From the NCBI GenBank assembly GCA_947626915.1, contig CANQUA010000011.1, positions 1 to 58,385 on the forward strand: DNA of 58,385 nucleotides, given 5' to 3'. The translations under genes and the position numbers were made by a program. The notes beneath the pieces are model-generated. The model was not told where the DNA came from, made no database searches, and saw only the letters and a program-made list of their open reading frames with translations. The stretch is from an uncultured Lachnospiraceae bacterium. Lineage in GTDB: Bacteria; Bacillota; Clostridia; Lachnospirales; Lachnospiraceae. Positions 8,818-17,774 of the stretch are shown here, piece by piece (positions within the stretch are counted from its first letter, which is position 1; every line of letters begins with the position of its first letter).

Positions 8818-9324
8818 TTAACGTTTTGCAGTTAAAAACATCACCATGCTTCTTCCTTCCACTTTCGACGGCTTGTCAATGACCGCGATATCGGACAGAG
8901 CCTGGGCGAAGTCGTCCAGTATATGTCTGGACTGTGCCATGTGGGCCATCTCGCGCCCACGGAAACGCAGCGTCACTTTCACTTTATCGCCTTTTTCCAG
9001 GAATTTCCTGGCCGCGCTTGTTTTAGTGTTCAGATCGTTGGTGTCGATATTCGGTGTCAGACGCACCTCTTTCACCTCGATCACTTTCTGCTTCTTCTTC
9101 GCTTCTTTCTCTTTCCGGGCCTGCTCATAACGGTACTTGCCGTAATCAATAATCTTGCAGACCGGCGGTTTCGCGCCGGGAGCGATCTTCACCAGATCCA
9201 GCTCTGCCTCTCTCGCCAGCTGCAGTGCTTCTCTCGGGGACATGATCCCCAGCTGCTCCCCATTCTCGCCGATCAGACGGATCTCCCTGTCTCTGATCTG
9301 TTCGTTAATCATTAACTCGCTAAT
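8818..9324 (-). CDS. infC: Translation initiation factor IF-3, ATT start
   Basis: IF-3 binds the 30S subunit and rejects non-cognate start codons. The start is taken as ATT at 9322-9324, not the first ATG at 9312. GGAGGT (9333-9338) sits 8 nt before the ATT, and the encoded [19 protein letters not shown] is the usual Firmicute IF-3 N-terminus. A rare AUU start is the classical device by which IF-3 limits its own synthesis. The 168 residues contain the N-domain ([41 protein letters not shown]) and the C-domain ([12 protein letters not shown]). It leads the infC-rpmI-rplT operon. Confidence 0.95.
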   Translation of the reverse strand: MSELMINEQIRDREIRLIGENGEQLGIMSPREALQLAREAELDLVKIAPGAKPPVCKIIDYGKYRYEQARKEKEAKKKQKVIEVKEVRLTPNIDTNDLNTKTSAARKFLEKGDKVKVTLRFRGREMAHMAQSRHILDDFAQALSDIAVIDKPSKVEGRSMVMFLTAKR

Positions 9325-9338
9325 AGTCGTTCACCTCC

Positions 9339-9553
9339 AAACGTGATAAAAGGAATGGCATCTGCACCGAGGTCCGTCCGCGGACCTGCGGTTTCTCTTT
9401 CGCAACAAAAAAGCGGATAGTCCGCACTATCCACCTGTCATAAGCCTATGGTTCTCAAAAACCATATTTCTTCTTATAAACCAGGGTCACTTGCTCGTGC
9501 CGAGGTGAGGCGGATACCTGCTTTGATGTACGGTTATGTTCATAACCTTTGAT
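9339..9553 (-). ncRNA. infC operon leader (L20-type autoregulatory leader)
   Basis: About 215 nt of untranslated leader lie between the promoter and infC. The distal part contains an intrinsic terminator. Further upstream are several stems, including CCATAGGC and GGTTTTTGAGAACC. In Firmicutes this position holds the L20 leader, where free L20 stabilises the terminator and shuts off the operon. Position, length and the internal terminator fit that model; the conserved L20-binding fold was not verified base by base. Confidence 0.7.
9407..9434 (-). terminator. Attenuator terminator in the infC leader
   Basis: On the minus strand GTGGATAGT and ACTATCCGC form a 9-bp stem with a GCGG loop (9413-9434), followed by six T residues (9407-9412). 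It lies about 120 nt after the promoter and 70 nt before the infC ribosome binding site, so it is an attenuator and not an operon end. Confidence 0.85.
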
Positions 9554-9582
9554 ACTTTACCATAAGTCTCTAAAAATGTCAA
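9554..9582 (-). promoter_or_regulatory. Promoter of the infC operon
   Basis: A perfect -35 TTGACA (9577-9582) is followed after 17 bp by TAAAGT (9554-9559) with an upstream TG, on the minus strand. This is a strong SigA-type promoter, as expected for a ribosomal operon. Confidence 0.85.
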
Positions 9583-9710
9583 CCGGTTTTTGTAAGATTA
9601 TCTGATTTTCATCGATCAGCAAATTCCCAATGTAAGGTTCCACCGCAGGATTTACTCTGAAAATTTGCGCCTCCGATGGTCTCACAACTGAGCGAAAAGC
9701 AGAAACCGCA

Positions 9711-9762
9711 AAATTCTCCGGAAAAAGGCCGGCCCGCCGCCAGCCCTTTTCCGGAGAAAATT
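9711..9762 (-). terminator. Long hairpin terminator after the DUF1540 gene
   Basis: AATTCTCCGGAAAAAGGC on the left and GCCCTTTTCCGGAGAAAATT on the right form a stem of about 17 bp around a G+C-rich loop. Reading on the minus strand, the stem is followed by TTTT. It lies about 70 bp downstream of the DUF1540 stop and may terminate in both directions. Confidence 0.7.
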
Positions 9763-9832
9763 CTTTGTATCCGCAGTTTGATCCGGACTTTCCACAGCTC
9801 CGTCCCTGATCCCGGTCCGCCAGGCGCTCGGC

Positions 9833-10147
9833 TCAGCGCATCAGAAACGTGGCGCACTCCGTCTGGCTGGGTTCCGACGCGCCGTCGCCGACAATGCCGA
9901 TCCGCTCCGCCTCGCAGCGCCGCTCGCGGTTATACACGCAGTTGATCGCTTCGCAGTCAATCTCCAGCCGGTTCTCGGGCGTTTTGAAAAGGTTTTTATA
10001 CGTTCCTTCCTGATTTTCGTCGAAGCTGCCGCAGCAGGTCTCGCTGGTTTCCCGGGCGTCGCAGCCGTCCACGATAATCGCCTGCTTACAGCAATGATTC
10101 TCCGCGTTATGAAGACAATTCCTTACGCTGCACTCCAATCTGGTCAT
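9833..10147 (-). CDS. DUF1540 protein with two cysteine clusters
   Basis: A 104-residue small protein with two DUF1540 units, each four cysteines in a pattern like C-x4-C-x6-C...C: LECSVRNCLHNAENHCC with CCGSF, then IDCEAINCVYNRERRCEAERI with ECATF. The family is common in spore-forming Clostridia and its function is unknown; the cysteines suggest metal binding. The ATG at 10147 is chosen because AAGGAG lies 8 nt upstream, while the ATG at 10153 would be only 2 nt away. It follows the transglutaminase gene by 106 bp on the same strand and is followed by a strong terminator. Confidence 0.85.
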   Translation of the reverse strand: MTRLECSVRNCLHNAENHCCKQAIIVDGCDARETSETCCGSFDENQEGTYKNLFKTPENRLEIDCEAINCVYNRERRCEAERIGIVGDGASEPSQTECATFLMR

Positions 10148-10253
10148 GATCATCTCTCCTTTAGATCCATATTCTGCCGGACGCACCTGATTCGTGCTCC
10201 CGCAAAATAATCATGCCCGGAAAACCGCTGATTTATGTGCAGATCCGGAAAAT

Positions 10254-11474
10254 TTAATTTCTGGCAACGTAGAGGTATTTGCACTCCGTCTGGGTATAAA
10301 AGACTTCTCCCAGGCCGACGATCCAGCTGCCGCCCAAATGGTCCCTGAGCCATTTTTCCGTCACCCAATCCAGCGTATTCCAGTCGTCGATGATCAGATA
10401 CGCGCATTTGCTGTTTTCATCGGAAAACCACTCTTTCAGGAATGACGCCGCTTTCTCCCGGCTGTCAGAGGCTGAAAAAGAGTTGCTGCCGTCGGACAGG
10501 ATGATGCCGTTTTCCAGGAATCCCATCGCTTCGAAATTGTTGGTTTTCATCAGGTACGTTTTCCACCGGTCTTCCGCGGTGCCCTTGCCTTCCGACAGGC
10601 TCGTATCCACCTCGCCTGTATCCAGATAGTGCTGGATCACGATCTGCCCGAATTTTCCGGCCGTACAGGGCGGCGTCGTCTGGGTCCACTGATGATCCCT
10701 CAGCGCCTGCTCATCGGTCATGTTGATGAACAGATTGGGAAAGCCGTTCGTTCCGTCCAGATCCCCGCGGCAGGTATCCTCAAAAGTGACGTCCACCTGA
10801 TACCATTCTCCATCCAGCCTGACCAGGTTCCACTCGTGGCCTCCCCAGGTCCCCATGCCGTCATAACCCAGACCGCTCACATTCATCACTTCCAGGCCGC
10901 TGGCCACAGCCAGATCGCGGAAAGCGCCGGCGTAGCCGCTGCAGACAGCCAGGCCTTTGACCAGAGCGCCGTAAGACGTGAAGCTGTCGTTATTGGCACT
11001 CGAGGTCCCGAACATTTCCAGGGAATAATCGTCGTAAACCACCCGCGGAATCAGGAACCGGAGAATCGCCATTTCCTTTTCAAAATCCGTCATCCCGGCG
11101 TGAATGTAGGTCGCGGCAAAACTGTCCGCAACCGCCTGGGCCTGCTCTCTTTTCGTGAGCTGGCGTCCTTCCTGTCCGGCTCTCCTGGTCTGGACCATGC
11201 CGTTTTCCACCCAGGCCCCGTCGCCGTCCACCATGCTGCCGGCTATGACCGTATTCGTGCAGAGATAGCCTCTGCCGTCAAAATAGTAGCACTTAAAAAT
11301 CCCGTCGCCGTCCCCGTCGATCCATTTCCATTCGGAAACCGGATAGGAACCGTTGTCATTCTCGTACCAGTAACCGGTCGCATCCAGCATCCAGCGTCCG
11401 GCGAACGCGGCAGTGGGCGCAGACAGGGCAAGCATCAGCGCAGCGGCAAAAAAACACAATTTTTTCATTTTCAT
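10254..11474 (-). CDS. Secreted transglutaminase-like protein with cell-wall-binding repeats
   Basis: A 406-residue exported protein. The signal peptide is MKMKKLCFFAAALMLALSAPTAAFA. Next comes one to two choline-/cell-wall-binding-type repeats (GRWMLDATGYWYENDNG..., WKWIDGDGDGIFKCYYFDGRGYL), which usually tether proteins to surface polymers. The central domain is transglutaminase-like with a Cys-His-Asp triad: Cys178 in LAVCSGYAGAF, His213 in WGGHEWNLV and Asp228 in YQVDVTFED. Such domains act as proteases or cross-linkers; the substrate is unknown. AAGGAGG lies 6 nt before the ATG at 11474. It starts 22 bp after the isochorismatase-fold gene on the same strand, so they may share a transcript. 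Confidence 0.88.
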   Translation of the reverse strand: MKMKKLCFFAAALMLALSAPTAAFAGRWMLDATGYWYENDNGSYPVSEWKWIDGDGDGIFKCYYFDGRGYLCTNTVIAGSMVDGDGAWVENGMVQTRRAGQEGRQLTKREQAQAVADSFAATYIHAGMTDFEKEMAILRFLIPRVVYDDYSLEMFGTSSANNDSFTSYGALVKGLAVCSGYAGAFRDLAVASGLEVMNVSGLGYDGMGTWGGHEWNLVRLDGEWYQVDVTFEDTCRGDLDGTNGFPNLFINMTDEQALRDHQWTQTTPPCTAGKFGQIVIQHYLDTGEVDTSLSEGKGTAEDRWKTYLMKTNNFEAMGFLENGIILSDGSNSFSASDSREKAASFLKEWFSDENSKCAYLIIDDWNTLDWVTEKWLRDHLGGSWIVGLGEVFYTQTECKYLYVARN

Positions 11475-11496
11475 CAGATCCTCCTTCCGTTTCGTT

Positions 11497-12030
11497 TCAG
11501 CAAATGTCCATCTGGCACATGGAAAGCGTCGTAAGCGCCGCCTGATGAGACTGGGGCGTGACCCCGGCACAGCAGCCGGAAAGCACACGGATTACCGCGT
11601 TGGGAAGCTTGGCACGCAGAAGGATGGCGTTGGAGGCCACGCAGATATCCGTGCAGAGCCCCGCCAGCGTAATTTCCGTGGACGCGTCGTCTGCGGCGAC
11701 CGATCCCACATATTCCGCCAGCTCATAGGAGCCGAAGGTTCTTTTTTCAAAACACCTGGCGGACTTTTCCGCGAGAGTCTCCATGACGCGCGGCTCTGTC
11801 TGCCAGCCCGCCGTCCCTTTGACGCAGTGCATGACCGGCAGTTTCTTTCCCTCCAGAGTGTCCATGTAATTCTCAAAATGCGTATCCATCGTATAGAGAA
11901 CCTCGCCGTCAAAATCCCTGATCGTCTGAACCACCGAATCCACGATTCCCACTGCTTCGCTGGTACCAAGGCTTCCGTCAATAAAATCCTTCTGCATATC
12001 GACAATAATCAATATCTTTGCACCGTCCAT
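11497..12030 (-). CDS. Isochorismatase-fold cysteine hydrolase (nicotinamidase-like)
   Basis: A 177-residue cysteine hydrolase. ILIIVDMQKDFIDGSLG gives the catalytic Asp11, HCVKGTAGW the catalytic lysine region, and ITLAGLCTDICVASNAI the nucleophilic cysteine after the cis-peptide turn. Members deamidate nicotinamide, hydrolyse isochorismate or cleave related substrates. The size and the DMQKDFI start fit nicotinamidase-like enzymes feeding NAD salvage, but the exact substrate is inferred. The start at 12030 has AAGGAG 9 nt upstream. It lies 88 bp after purL on the same strand. Confidence 0.85.
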   Translation of the reverse strand: MDGAKILIIVDMQKDFIDGSLGTSEAVGIVDSVVQTIRDFDGEVLYTMDTHFENYMDTLEGKKLPVMHCVKGTAGWQTEPRVMETLAEKSARCFEKRTFGSYELAEYVGSVAADDASTEITLAGLCTDICVASNAILLRAKLPNAVIRVLSGCCAGVTPQSHQAALTTLSMCQMDIC

Positions 12031-12078
12031 AACTTCTCTCTCCTTTTTGATTTCCGCGAATCTGACGTCCGTACAATG

Positions 12079-12111
12079 GGACCAAACAGGTCCGATGGGG
12101 CCGGTCCGGCC
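12079..12111. other. Two hairpins between purL and the isochorismatase-fold gene
   Basis: GGACC-N5-GGTCC (12079-12093) and the near-palindrome GGCCGGTCCGGCC (12099-12111) lie directly after the purL stop. Neither has a T-run. They may slow or end purL transcription, or mark a processing site. Confidence 0.4.
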
Positions 12112-12118
12112 GCTGCCG

Positions 12119-15100
12119 TCACGCAAAATACTTTACGCCCGCCTCGAAGATCTTCATATCCTGCTCGCCGCAGATATTCTTCGCAACAGCCTCTCCGCGG
12201 CGCTCGGAATGGGCCATCTTGCCCAAAATACGGCCGTCGGGACTGATAATTCCCTCGATCGCCCCGTACGAACCGTTTGGATTCCAGAACTCATCCATCG
12301 TCGGCACGCCGTGATCGTCCACATACTGGGTAGCTACCTGGCCGTTTTCAAACAGCTTCTTCAGCCAGGTCTCGCCGGCTATGAACCGCCCTTCGCCATG
12401 GGAGGCGGGATTGCAGTAAACGCCGCCCGGCTCCGCCAGCATCAGCCACGGAGATTTATCCGTGACCACTTTCGTATACACCATCTTGGAGACGTGCCTC
12501 CCGATGGTGTTCATCGTCAGGGTAGGAGAATCGGCATGCTGCGGCGTGATCTTGCCCTCCGGCACCAGGCCCAGCTTGATCAGCGCCTGGAAACCGTTGC
12601 AGATGCCCAGCATCAGGCCGTCCCGCTCGTTCAGCAGTTTTTCGATCTCCTCTTTGATAACCGCGTTGCGGAACACCGTAGCGAAAAATTTGGCCGAGCC
12701 TTCCGGTTCGTCGCCCGCCGAGAAACCGCCGGGGAACATGACGATCTGCGCCTTTGCAATCTCCCTGCGGTATTCCTCCACCGATTCACGGATATCGGAA
12801 GCGCTCAGATTGCGGAATACCCGCGTCGTCACCTCCGCGCCCGCCCGCACAAAAGCTTTCATGCTGTCGTACTCGCAGTTGGTGCCCGGAAACACAGGGA
12901 TAAACACATGGGGCTTCGCCGTTTTATGTCTGCAGACATACACGGTGTCTGCGTGATAAACCTGATCCGGAACCTCCGTCTGTTCCACACCGGAAACGGT
13001 CGGGAACACATTTTCCAGCGTCTTCGTCCAGGCGTCCAGCGCTTCGTCCATGGAAATCGACACGCTGCCGTATTCCAGGATTCCCGTATCCGTTACCTCG
13101 CCGATAACCGTATATGGCGCCGTCAGTTCTCCCAGCTTTTCCGCCGGTACCTCGCAGACCAGATTCCCCCATCCCGGCGCGAAAAATTCCCGCGGTTCCA
13201 CAGACTGTCCGATCTTCACGCCCAGCTTGTTTCCAAAGGCCATCTTGCTGACCGCTTCCGCCAGTCCATGTCTCTCCGTCACGTAAGCGGATACGATCCG
13301 GCCGGCCAGGATATCCTGATGCACGTTCCGGTAGACGTCCGTCACCTGGGCGTAAACCGGCAGATCATACCGGTCTCTCTCGATCCTGAACAGGACGATC
13401 TTATTTCCGGCTTTCTTAAATTCCGGAGAAATGATATCGCCGTGAGCGGCCACGTCCACCGCGAAAGACACCAGCGTCGGCGGGACGTCGATCTCGCCGT
13501 GATGCTCGTCGTTGAAGGTGCCGGACATGCTGTCCTTGCCGCCGATGGACGGCAGGCCGAAGCCCAGCTGCGCGTCATAAGCGCCCAGAAGCGCCGCAAA
13601 CGGAGTACCCCAGCGGGCGGGATCATCGGTCATTCTCTTAAAATATTCCTGGAACGTGAACCGGATCTTATCCATATCGCCGCCGTTCGCCACGATTTTC
13701 GCCACCGACGAAACGACCGCGTAGACAGCCCCGTGATAGGGACTCCAGCTGGACAGATAGGGATCAAACCCATAGCTCATCATGGTCACGGTATCCGTGC
13801 GCCCTTCCAGAACCGGAAGCTTCGCCACCATGGCCTGCGTCTCGGTCAGCTGGTACCTGCCGCCGTAAGGCATGAAGACAGAGCCCGCGCCGATGGAGCC
13901 GTCAAACATCTCCACCAGTCCCTTCTGGGAGCAGACATTTAAATCGGAAAGAACCGACAGCCATTCCGAACGGATGTCCTGCGCAGACCGGGCGGCCGCA
14001 TCCGCATGGGACGTCTGTCCGCCGTCCGCCGCCATGCTGACGCCCGCCGCCGCGAACGGATTGCCCTCGTGCCCCGGCGTCTGAAGCACCACGGACGCTT
14101 CCTGATGGGCCCCGTTGGTATCCAGAAACGCCCTGCTGATGTCGACTATGGTTTTCCCTCGCCAGCTCATTCTCAGACGCGGCTCTTCGGTCACTACCGC
14201 CACCGGGGTTGCTTCCAGGTTCTCCTCTGCCGCAAAGCCAAGGAATTTTTCCATATCCTCCGGAGCCAGCACCACGGCCATACGTTCCTGCGACTCGGAA
14301 ATCGCAATCTCCGTACCGTCCAGGCCGGCGTATTTTTTCGGTACCTTATCCAGATCGATCAAAAGCCCCGGCGCCAGTTCGCCAATGGCTACGGATACGC
14401 CGCCCGCCCCGAAATCGTTGCACTTTCTGATAATCTGAGATACCTCCGGTCGGCGGAACAGCCTCTGCAGCTTCCGTTCCGTAGGCGCGTTGCCCTTCTG
14501 AACCTCCGCGCCGCAGACCTCAATGGACGCCTCTGTGTGAACTTTGGAGGAACCGGTTGCGCCGCCGATGCCGTCGCGTCCCGTCCTTCCGCCCAGGAGC
14601 ACGATCACATCTCCCGGATCGGAGGTCAGACGCTTCACGTATTTTCTCGGAGCGGCTCCCATAACCGCACCGATCTCCATTCTTTTCGCCACATAATTGG
14701 GATGATATATTTCTTTTACATATCCGGTTGCCAGGCCGATCTGGTTGCCGTAGGAGCTGTAGCCGCCGGCTGCGCCATTGACCAGCTTTTTCTGAGGCAG
14801 CTTGCCCTTTAACGTCTCGGAAATGGGCCGCGTCGGGTCCGCCGCGCCGGTGATCCGCATCGCCTGGTACACATAGGTCCTGCCGGAAAGAGGATCGCGG
14901 ATCGCGCCGCCCAGACAGGTGGCCGCGCCGCCGAACGGCTCGATCTCCGTGGGATGGTTGTGGGTTTCATTTTTGAAATTGATCAGCCACTCCTCCGTCG
15001 CCCCGTCGATGGTCACCGGCACCACGATGCTGCAGGCGTTGATCTCCTCCGATTCCTCCAGATCGGCGAGCTTTCCTTCGGCCCGCAGCTTCTTCATAGC

Positions 15101-15940
15101 CAGAAGCGCCAGATCCATCAGGCAGACAAATTTATCGTCCCGCCCTTTATACAATGCCTCCCGGTCCGTCAGATACCGCTGATAGGACGCTTCGATCGGG
15201 GCTTTATACGCCCCGTCTGTAATCGTCACATCTTTCAATTCCGTGGAAAAGGTGGTATGGCGGCAGTGATCGGACCAGTAAGTATCCAGCACACGAATCT
15301 CCGTTACCGTCGGTTCCCGATGCTCTTCTTTCCTATAATAATTCTGAATGTGCAGAAAATCCTTAAATGTCATGGCCAGGTTCAGGGAATCATAAAGCGT
15401 TCTCAGCTCTGCTTCCGGGAACCCGCAGAATCCTTCCAGAACCGCCACATCCGCCGGCGTGTCAAAGGCCGTCACCAGCGTCTCCGGCTTCCCTTCATCA
15501 GCCTGGCGGGAATCCACGGGGTTGATGCAGAACGATTTCACAGCCGCCGTCTGTTCCGGACTCAGCTGCCCGGAGATCACATAGGTAACGGCCGAACGGA
15601 TCACCGGCTCTTCCTCCTCGTTCAGCAGCTTCACACACTGTTCGGCGGAATCCGCGCGCTGATCGAACTGCCCCGGCAGATATTCGACAGAGAAAACCGT
15701 GTCGCCTTCATTCCTGGGGAAGGTTTCTTCATATACCTCATCTACAGGCGGTTCCGAAAAAATAGTCCCCAGCGCTGCCTGATATGTACTTTCGGACAGA
15801 TTCTCGATGTCATAGCGGATCAGCACCCGCACCGTATCCGCCGTACCGATGCCTAAATAGCTTCCGATCTCTTCTTTGAGCTCCCTGGCCTTCACCGCAT
15901 ACGCCGGCTTTTTCTCTACATAAATCCGTCTTACGCTCAT
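12119..15940 (-). CDS. purL: Phosphoribosylformylglycinamidine synthase, fused large form
   Basis: A 1273-residue FGAM synthase converting FGAR, ATP and glutamine to FGAM in de novo purine synthesis. The single-chain form joins an N-terminal adaptor, two AIR-synthase-like ATPase halves (SDHCRHTTF near residue 240; NNFK-like INFKNETHNHPTEIEPFGGAATCLGG; GGKDSMSGTFND in the second half) and a C-terminal class I glutaminase. That glutaminase shows VFPGTNCEYDS, FPGGFSAGDE, nucleophile Cys1114 in LGICNGFQ and ASHGEGRF. The frame is open upstream to 16219, but AGGAGG sits 7 nt before the ATG at 15940 and the extension has no family resemblance. It is not clustered with other pur genes. Confidence 0.97.
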   Translation of the reverse strand: MSVRRIYVEKKPAYAVKARELKEEIGSYLGIGTADTVRVLIRYDIENLSESTYQAALGTIFSEPPVDEVYEETFPRNEGDTVFSVEYLPGQFDQRADSAEQCVKLLNEEEEPVIRSAVTYVISGQLSPEQTAAVKSFCINPVDSRQADEGKPETLVTAFDTPADVAVLEGFCGFPEAELRTLYDSLNLAMTFKDFLHIQNYYRKEEHREPTVTEIRVLDTYWSDHCRHTTFSTELKDVTITDGAYKAPIEASYQRYLTDREALYKGRDDKFVCLMDLALLAMKKLRAEGKLADLEESEEINACSIVVPVTIDGATEEWLINFKNETHNHPTEIEPFGGAATCLGGAIRDPLSGRTYVYQAMRITGAADPTRPISETLKGKLPQKKLVNGAAGGYSSYGNQIGLATGYVKEIYHPNYVAKRMEIGAVMGAAPRKYVKRLTSDPGDVIVLLGGRTGRDGIGGATGSSKVHTEASIEVCGAEVQKGNAPTERKLQRLFRRPEVSQIIRKCNDFGAGGVSVAIGELAPGLLIDLDKVPKKYAGLDGTEIAISESQERMAVVLAPEDMEKFLGFAAEENLEATPVAVVTEEPRLRMSWRGKTIVDISRAFLDTNGAHQEASVVLQTPGHEGNPFAAAGVSMAADGGQTSHADAAARSAQDIRSEWLSVLSDLNVCSQKGLVEMFDGSIGAGSVFMPYGGRYQLTETQAMVAKLPVLEGRTDTVTMMSYGFDPYLSSWSPYHGAVYAVVSSVAKIVANGGDMDKIRFTFQEYFKRMTDDPARWGTPFAALLGAYDAQLGFGLPSIGGKDSMSGTFNDEHHGEIDVPPTLVSFAVDVAAHGDIISPEFKKAGNKIVLFRIERDRYDLPVYAQVTDVYRNVHQDILAGRIVSAYVTERHGLAEAVSKMAFGNKLGVKIGQSVEPREFFAPGWGNLVCEVPAEKLGELTAPYTVIGEVTDTGILEYGSVSISMDEALDAWTKTLENVFPTVSGVEQTEVPDQVYHADTVYVCRHKTAKPHVFIPVFPGTNCEYDSMKAFVRAGAEVTTRVFRNLSASDIRESVEEYRREIAKAQIVMFPGGFSAGDEPEGSAKFFATVFRNAVIKEEIEKLLNERDGLMLGICNGFQALIKLGLVPEGKITPQHADSPTLTMNTIGRHVSKMVYTKVVTDKSPWLMLAEPGGVYCNPASHGEGRFIAGETWLKKLFENGQVATQYVDDHGVPTMDEFWNPNGSYGAIEGIISPDGRILGKMAHSERRGEAVAKNICGEQDMKIFEAGVKYFA

Positions 15941-16097
15941 AATTTTTCCTCCTGCTTTTGCCCGTGTCCGCGTCCCGCGGGACGCAATGTCACAGGTACG
16001 AAATGTAGTCTGATGGCATGGTCTGTCCGCCGCACGGCCGGGACCGTCAAAGGCAGCGACGCCAAACATCTCCCCGTCCGCGGACTTCATCATAATA

Positions 16098-16126
16098 ACT
16101 ATACGTAATTTAGAACAAGAAGTCAA
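16098..16126 (-). promoter_or_regulatory. Promoter of purL
   Basis: TTGACT (16121-16126) is followed after 17 bp by TATAGT (16098-16103) on the minus strand. It leaves a leader of roughly 150 nt before the purL start. The leader (15950-16090) contains G+C-rich stems such as GCGTCCCGCGGGACGC but lacks the conserved bases of a purine riboswitch. Confidence 0.7.
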
Positions 16127-16273
16127 CCGTTTTCGCTTCATATAAGAAAGGCCTCTCAAAAGGAAAACAGGCCCTCCTTTCCCGCCGTCCGCACTCTTCG
16201 GCGAGTCCCTTTTTTCCATTCATATTTCTAAAAAAAGCACCTTCTTCGCCCTTCTATATCGTCAATCATTCTA

Positions 16274-16302
16274 TTTACTTCCGCTTTCCATGCCATTATA
16301 AT
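16274..16302 (+). promoter_or_regulatory. Promoter of the alcohol dehydrogenase gene
   Basis: A perfect -10 TATAAT (16297-16302) with a weak -35 TTTACT (16274-16279) at 17 bp. It lies about 110 bp before the dehydrogenase start and diverges from the purL promoter. Confidence 0.55.
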
Positions 16303-16415
16303 AAAAATGGAACATCTTCGGCGCTTTCGTCCCGCGGATATCCGCAGCCCATCGCCTGAACCGTTCGTTTGCCTGTCCGCCCCGACAAAACGCCGAAAAC
16401 AAGGAGGAGAAAATT

Positions 16416-17639
16416 ATGAATCCGTTTTACCGTGCTTTTTGCCGCACCTTTCAGGCTGTATTCCGGATCGCCATCCCCATCCTTCCTTACCGGGAACCGG
16501 AACTTCTGGGGGATGAGAAGGAATGTGCCAGACTTCTATCAGCCGGGAAAAAACGCCGCGTCCTGATCGTCACCGACCGCGGCATATACCGCGCAGGACT
16601 AACCGCCGAACTGGAAAACGCCCTGAAAGCCGAGGATATTTCCTGTGTCATTTATCAGGACACCGTACCCAATCCTACGGTTTCCAACGTGGAAGCCGCC
16701 AGGAAGCTTTATCTGGATCATCACTGCGACGCCATCATCGGCTTTGGGGGCGGAAGCGCCATGGACTGCGCCAAAGCGGCAGGAGCCCGCATTGTAAATC
16801 CGCACCGCAGCGTAAACAGCATGAAGGGCGTGCTGCGGATCCGGAAGAAACTGCCTTTATTTATTGCGGTTCCCACGACGGCGGGGACCGGAAGCGAGAC
16901 GACGCTGGCCGCCGTGATTACCGACGACGAGACCCGGCACAAATATCCGATCAACGCGTTTTGCCTGATCCCCGGCTATGCCATGCTGAATCCCCGCATC
17001 ACGGCCGGGCTGCCCAAGGGGCTGACCGCCACCACCGGCATGGACGCCCTGACGCACGCCATCGAGGCCTACATCGGTAATTCCACGACCCGGCATACCA
17101 GAACCATGGCGGTGGAAGCTGTAACCTTAATAAACCGTAACCTGCTTTCTGCATATTCCGACGGCAATGATCTGAAAGCCAGAAGCGCCATGCAGAGAGC
17201 CGCTTACTGCGCAGGCTGCGCGTTTACCGTATCCTATGTAGGTTACGTTCACGGAATCGCCCATTCCCTCGGCGGCAAATACAACATTCCCCATGGGCTC
17301 GCCAACGCCGTGATCCTGCCTTATATGCTCGAAGCCTATGGTTCCGCTATTGATAAAAAGCTGGCGATCCTGGCCCGCAGAAGCGGCGTCGTAAAAAATG
17401 TAAGCGACGACCACGCGGCCGCACAGCAGTTCATCAACTGGATCAAACTGCTGAACGTGGCCATGGATATCCCCGACAAGCTGGACGGCATCCGCACGGA
17501 GGACATTCCGCAGCTGGCGCGCCAGGCCGCCCGGGAATCCAATCCCCTTTACCCGGTGCCGGTGCTTATGACCGCGAAAGAGCTGGAACCGATCTACTTT
17601 AAGATCCAGAATCAACCGCCGAAGCTTAAAGAAATCTGA
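16416..17639 (+). CDS. Iron-containing alcohol dehydrogenase
   Basis: A 407-residue group III NAD(P)-dependent alcohol dehydrogenase. The nucleotide-binding motif IIGFGGGSAMDCAKA, the PTTAGTGSETT signature and the metal-binding region HGIAHSLGGKYNIPHGLANAVILPYML are all present, with the histidines that hold iron. The length is normal. CAAGGAGGAG lies shortly before the ATG. It is followed on the same strand by an aldehyde dehydrogenase gene 135 bp away. Together they could interconvert an aldehyde with its alcohol and acid, either fermentative or detoxifying. The substrate is unknown. Confidence 0.93.
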   Translation: MNPFYRAFCRTFQAVFRIAIPILPYREPELLGDEKECARLLSAGKKRRVLIVTDRGIYRAGLTAELENALKAEDISCVIYQDTVPNPTVSNVEAARKLYLDHHCDAIIGFGGGSAMDCAKAAGARIVNPHRSVNSMKGVLRIRKKLPLFIAVPTTAGTGSETTLAAVITDDETRHKYPINAFCLIPGYAMLNPRITAGLPKGLTATTGMDALTHAIEAYIGNSTTRHTRTMAVEAVTLINRNLLSAYSDGNDLKARSAMQRAAYCAGCAFTVSYVGYVHGIAHSLGGKYNIPHGLANAVILPYMLEAYGSAIDKKLAILARRSGVVKNVSDDHAAAQQFINWIKLLNVAMDIPDKLDGIRTEDIPQLARQAARESNPLYPVPVLMTAKELEPIYFKIQNQPPKLKEI

Positions 17640-17774
17640 CTGGTCTGAGGGATGACGGCAGAAAGAAGCCGCAGATCAAACGCAGCCCCTGCCGCCAGAG
17701 GCGCGGCGAACGGCTGACAGTCAGAGCATTTTGGCGCAGACAAGATTATTTCATATAGAAAGAGGGTATCAAAC

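Noticed and set aside
9371-9386. Second terminator in the infC leader (GGTCCGTCCGCGGACC)
   Set aside because: The palindrome is strong but has no T-run; it is more likely an alternative stem of the leader.
12047-13942. 631-residue frame opposite purL
   Set aside because: Antisense shadow caused by high GC; purL on the other strand explains the region fully.
15950-16090. Purine riboswitch upstream of purL
   Set aside because: The conserved loop and junction bases of the guanine/adenine aptamer were not found.
15941-16219. N-terminal extension of PurL
   Set aside because: The open frame lacks similarity to PurL, contains the promoter, and the ATG at 15940 has an ideal AGGAGG.
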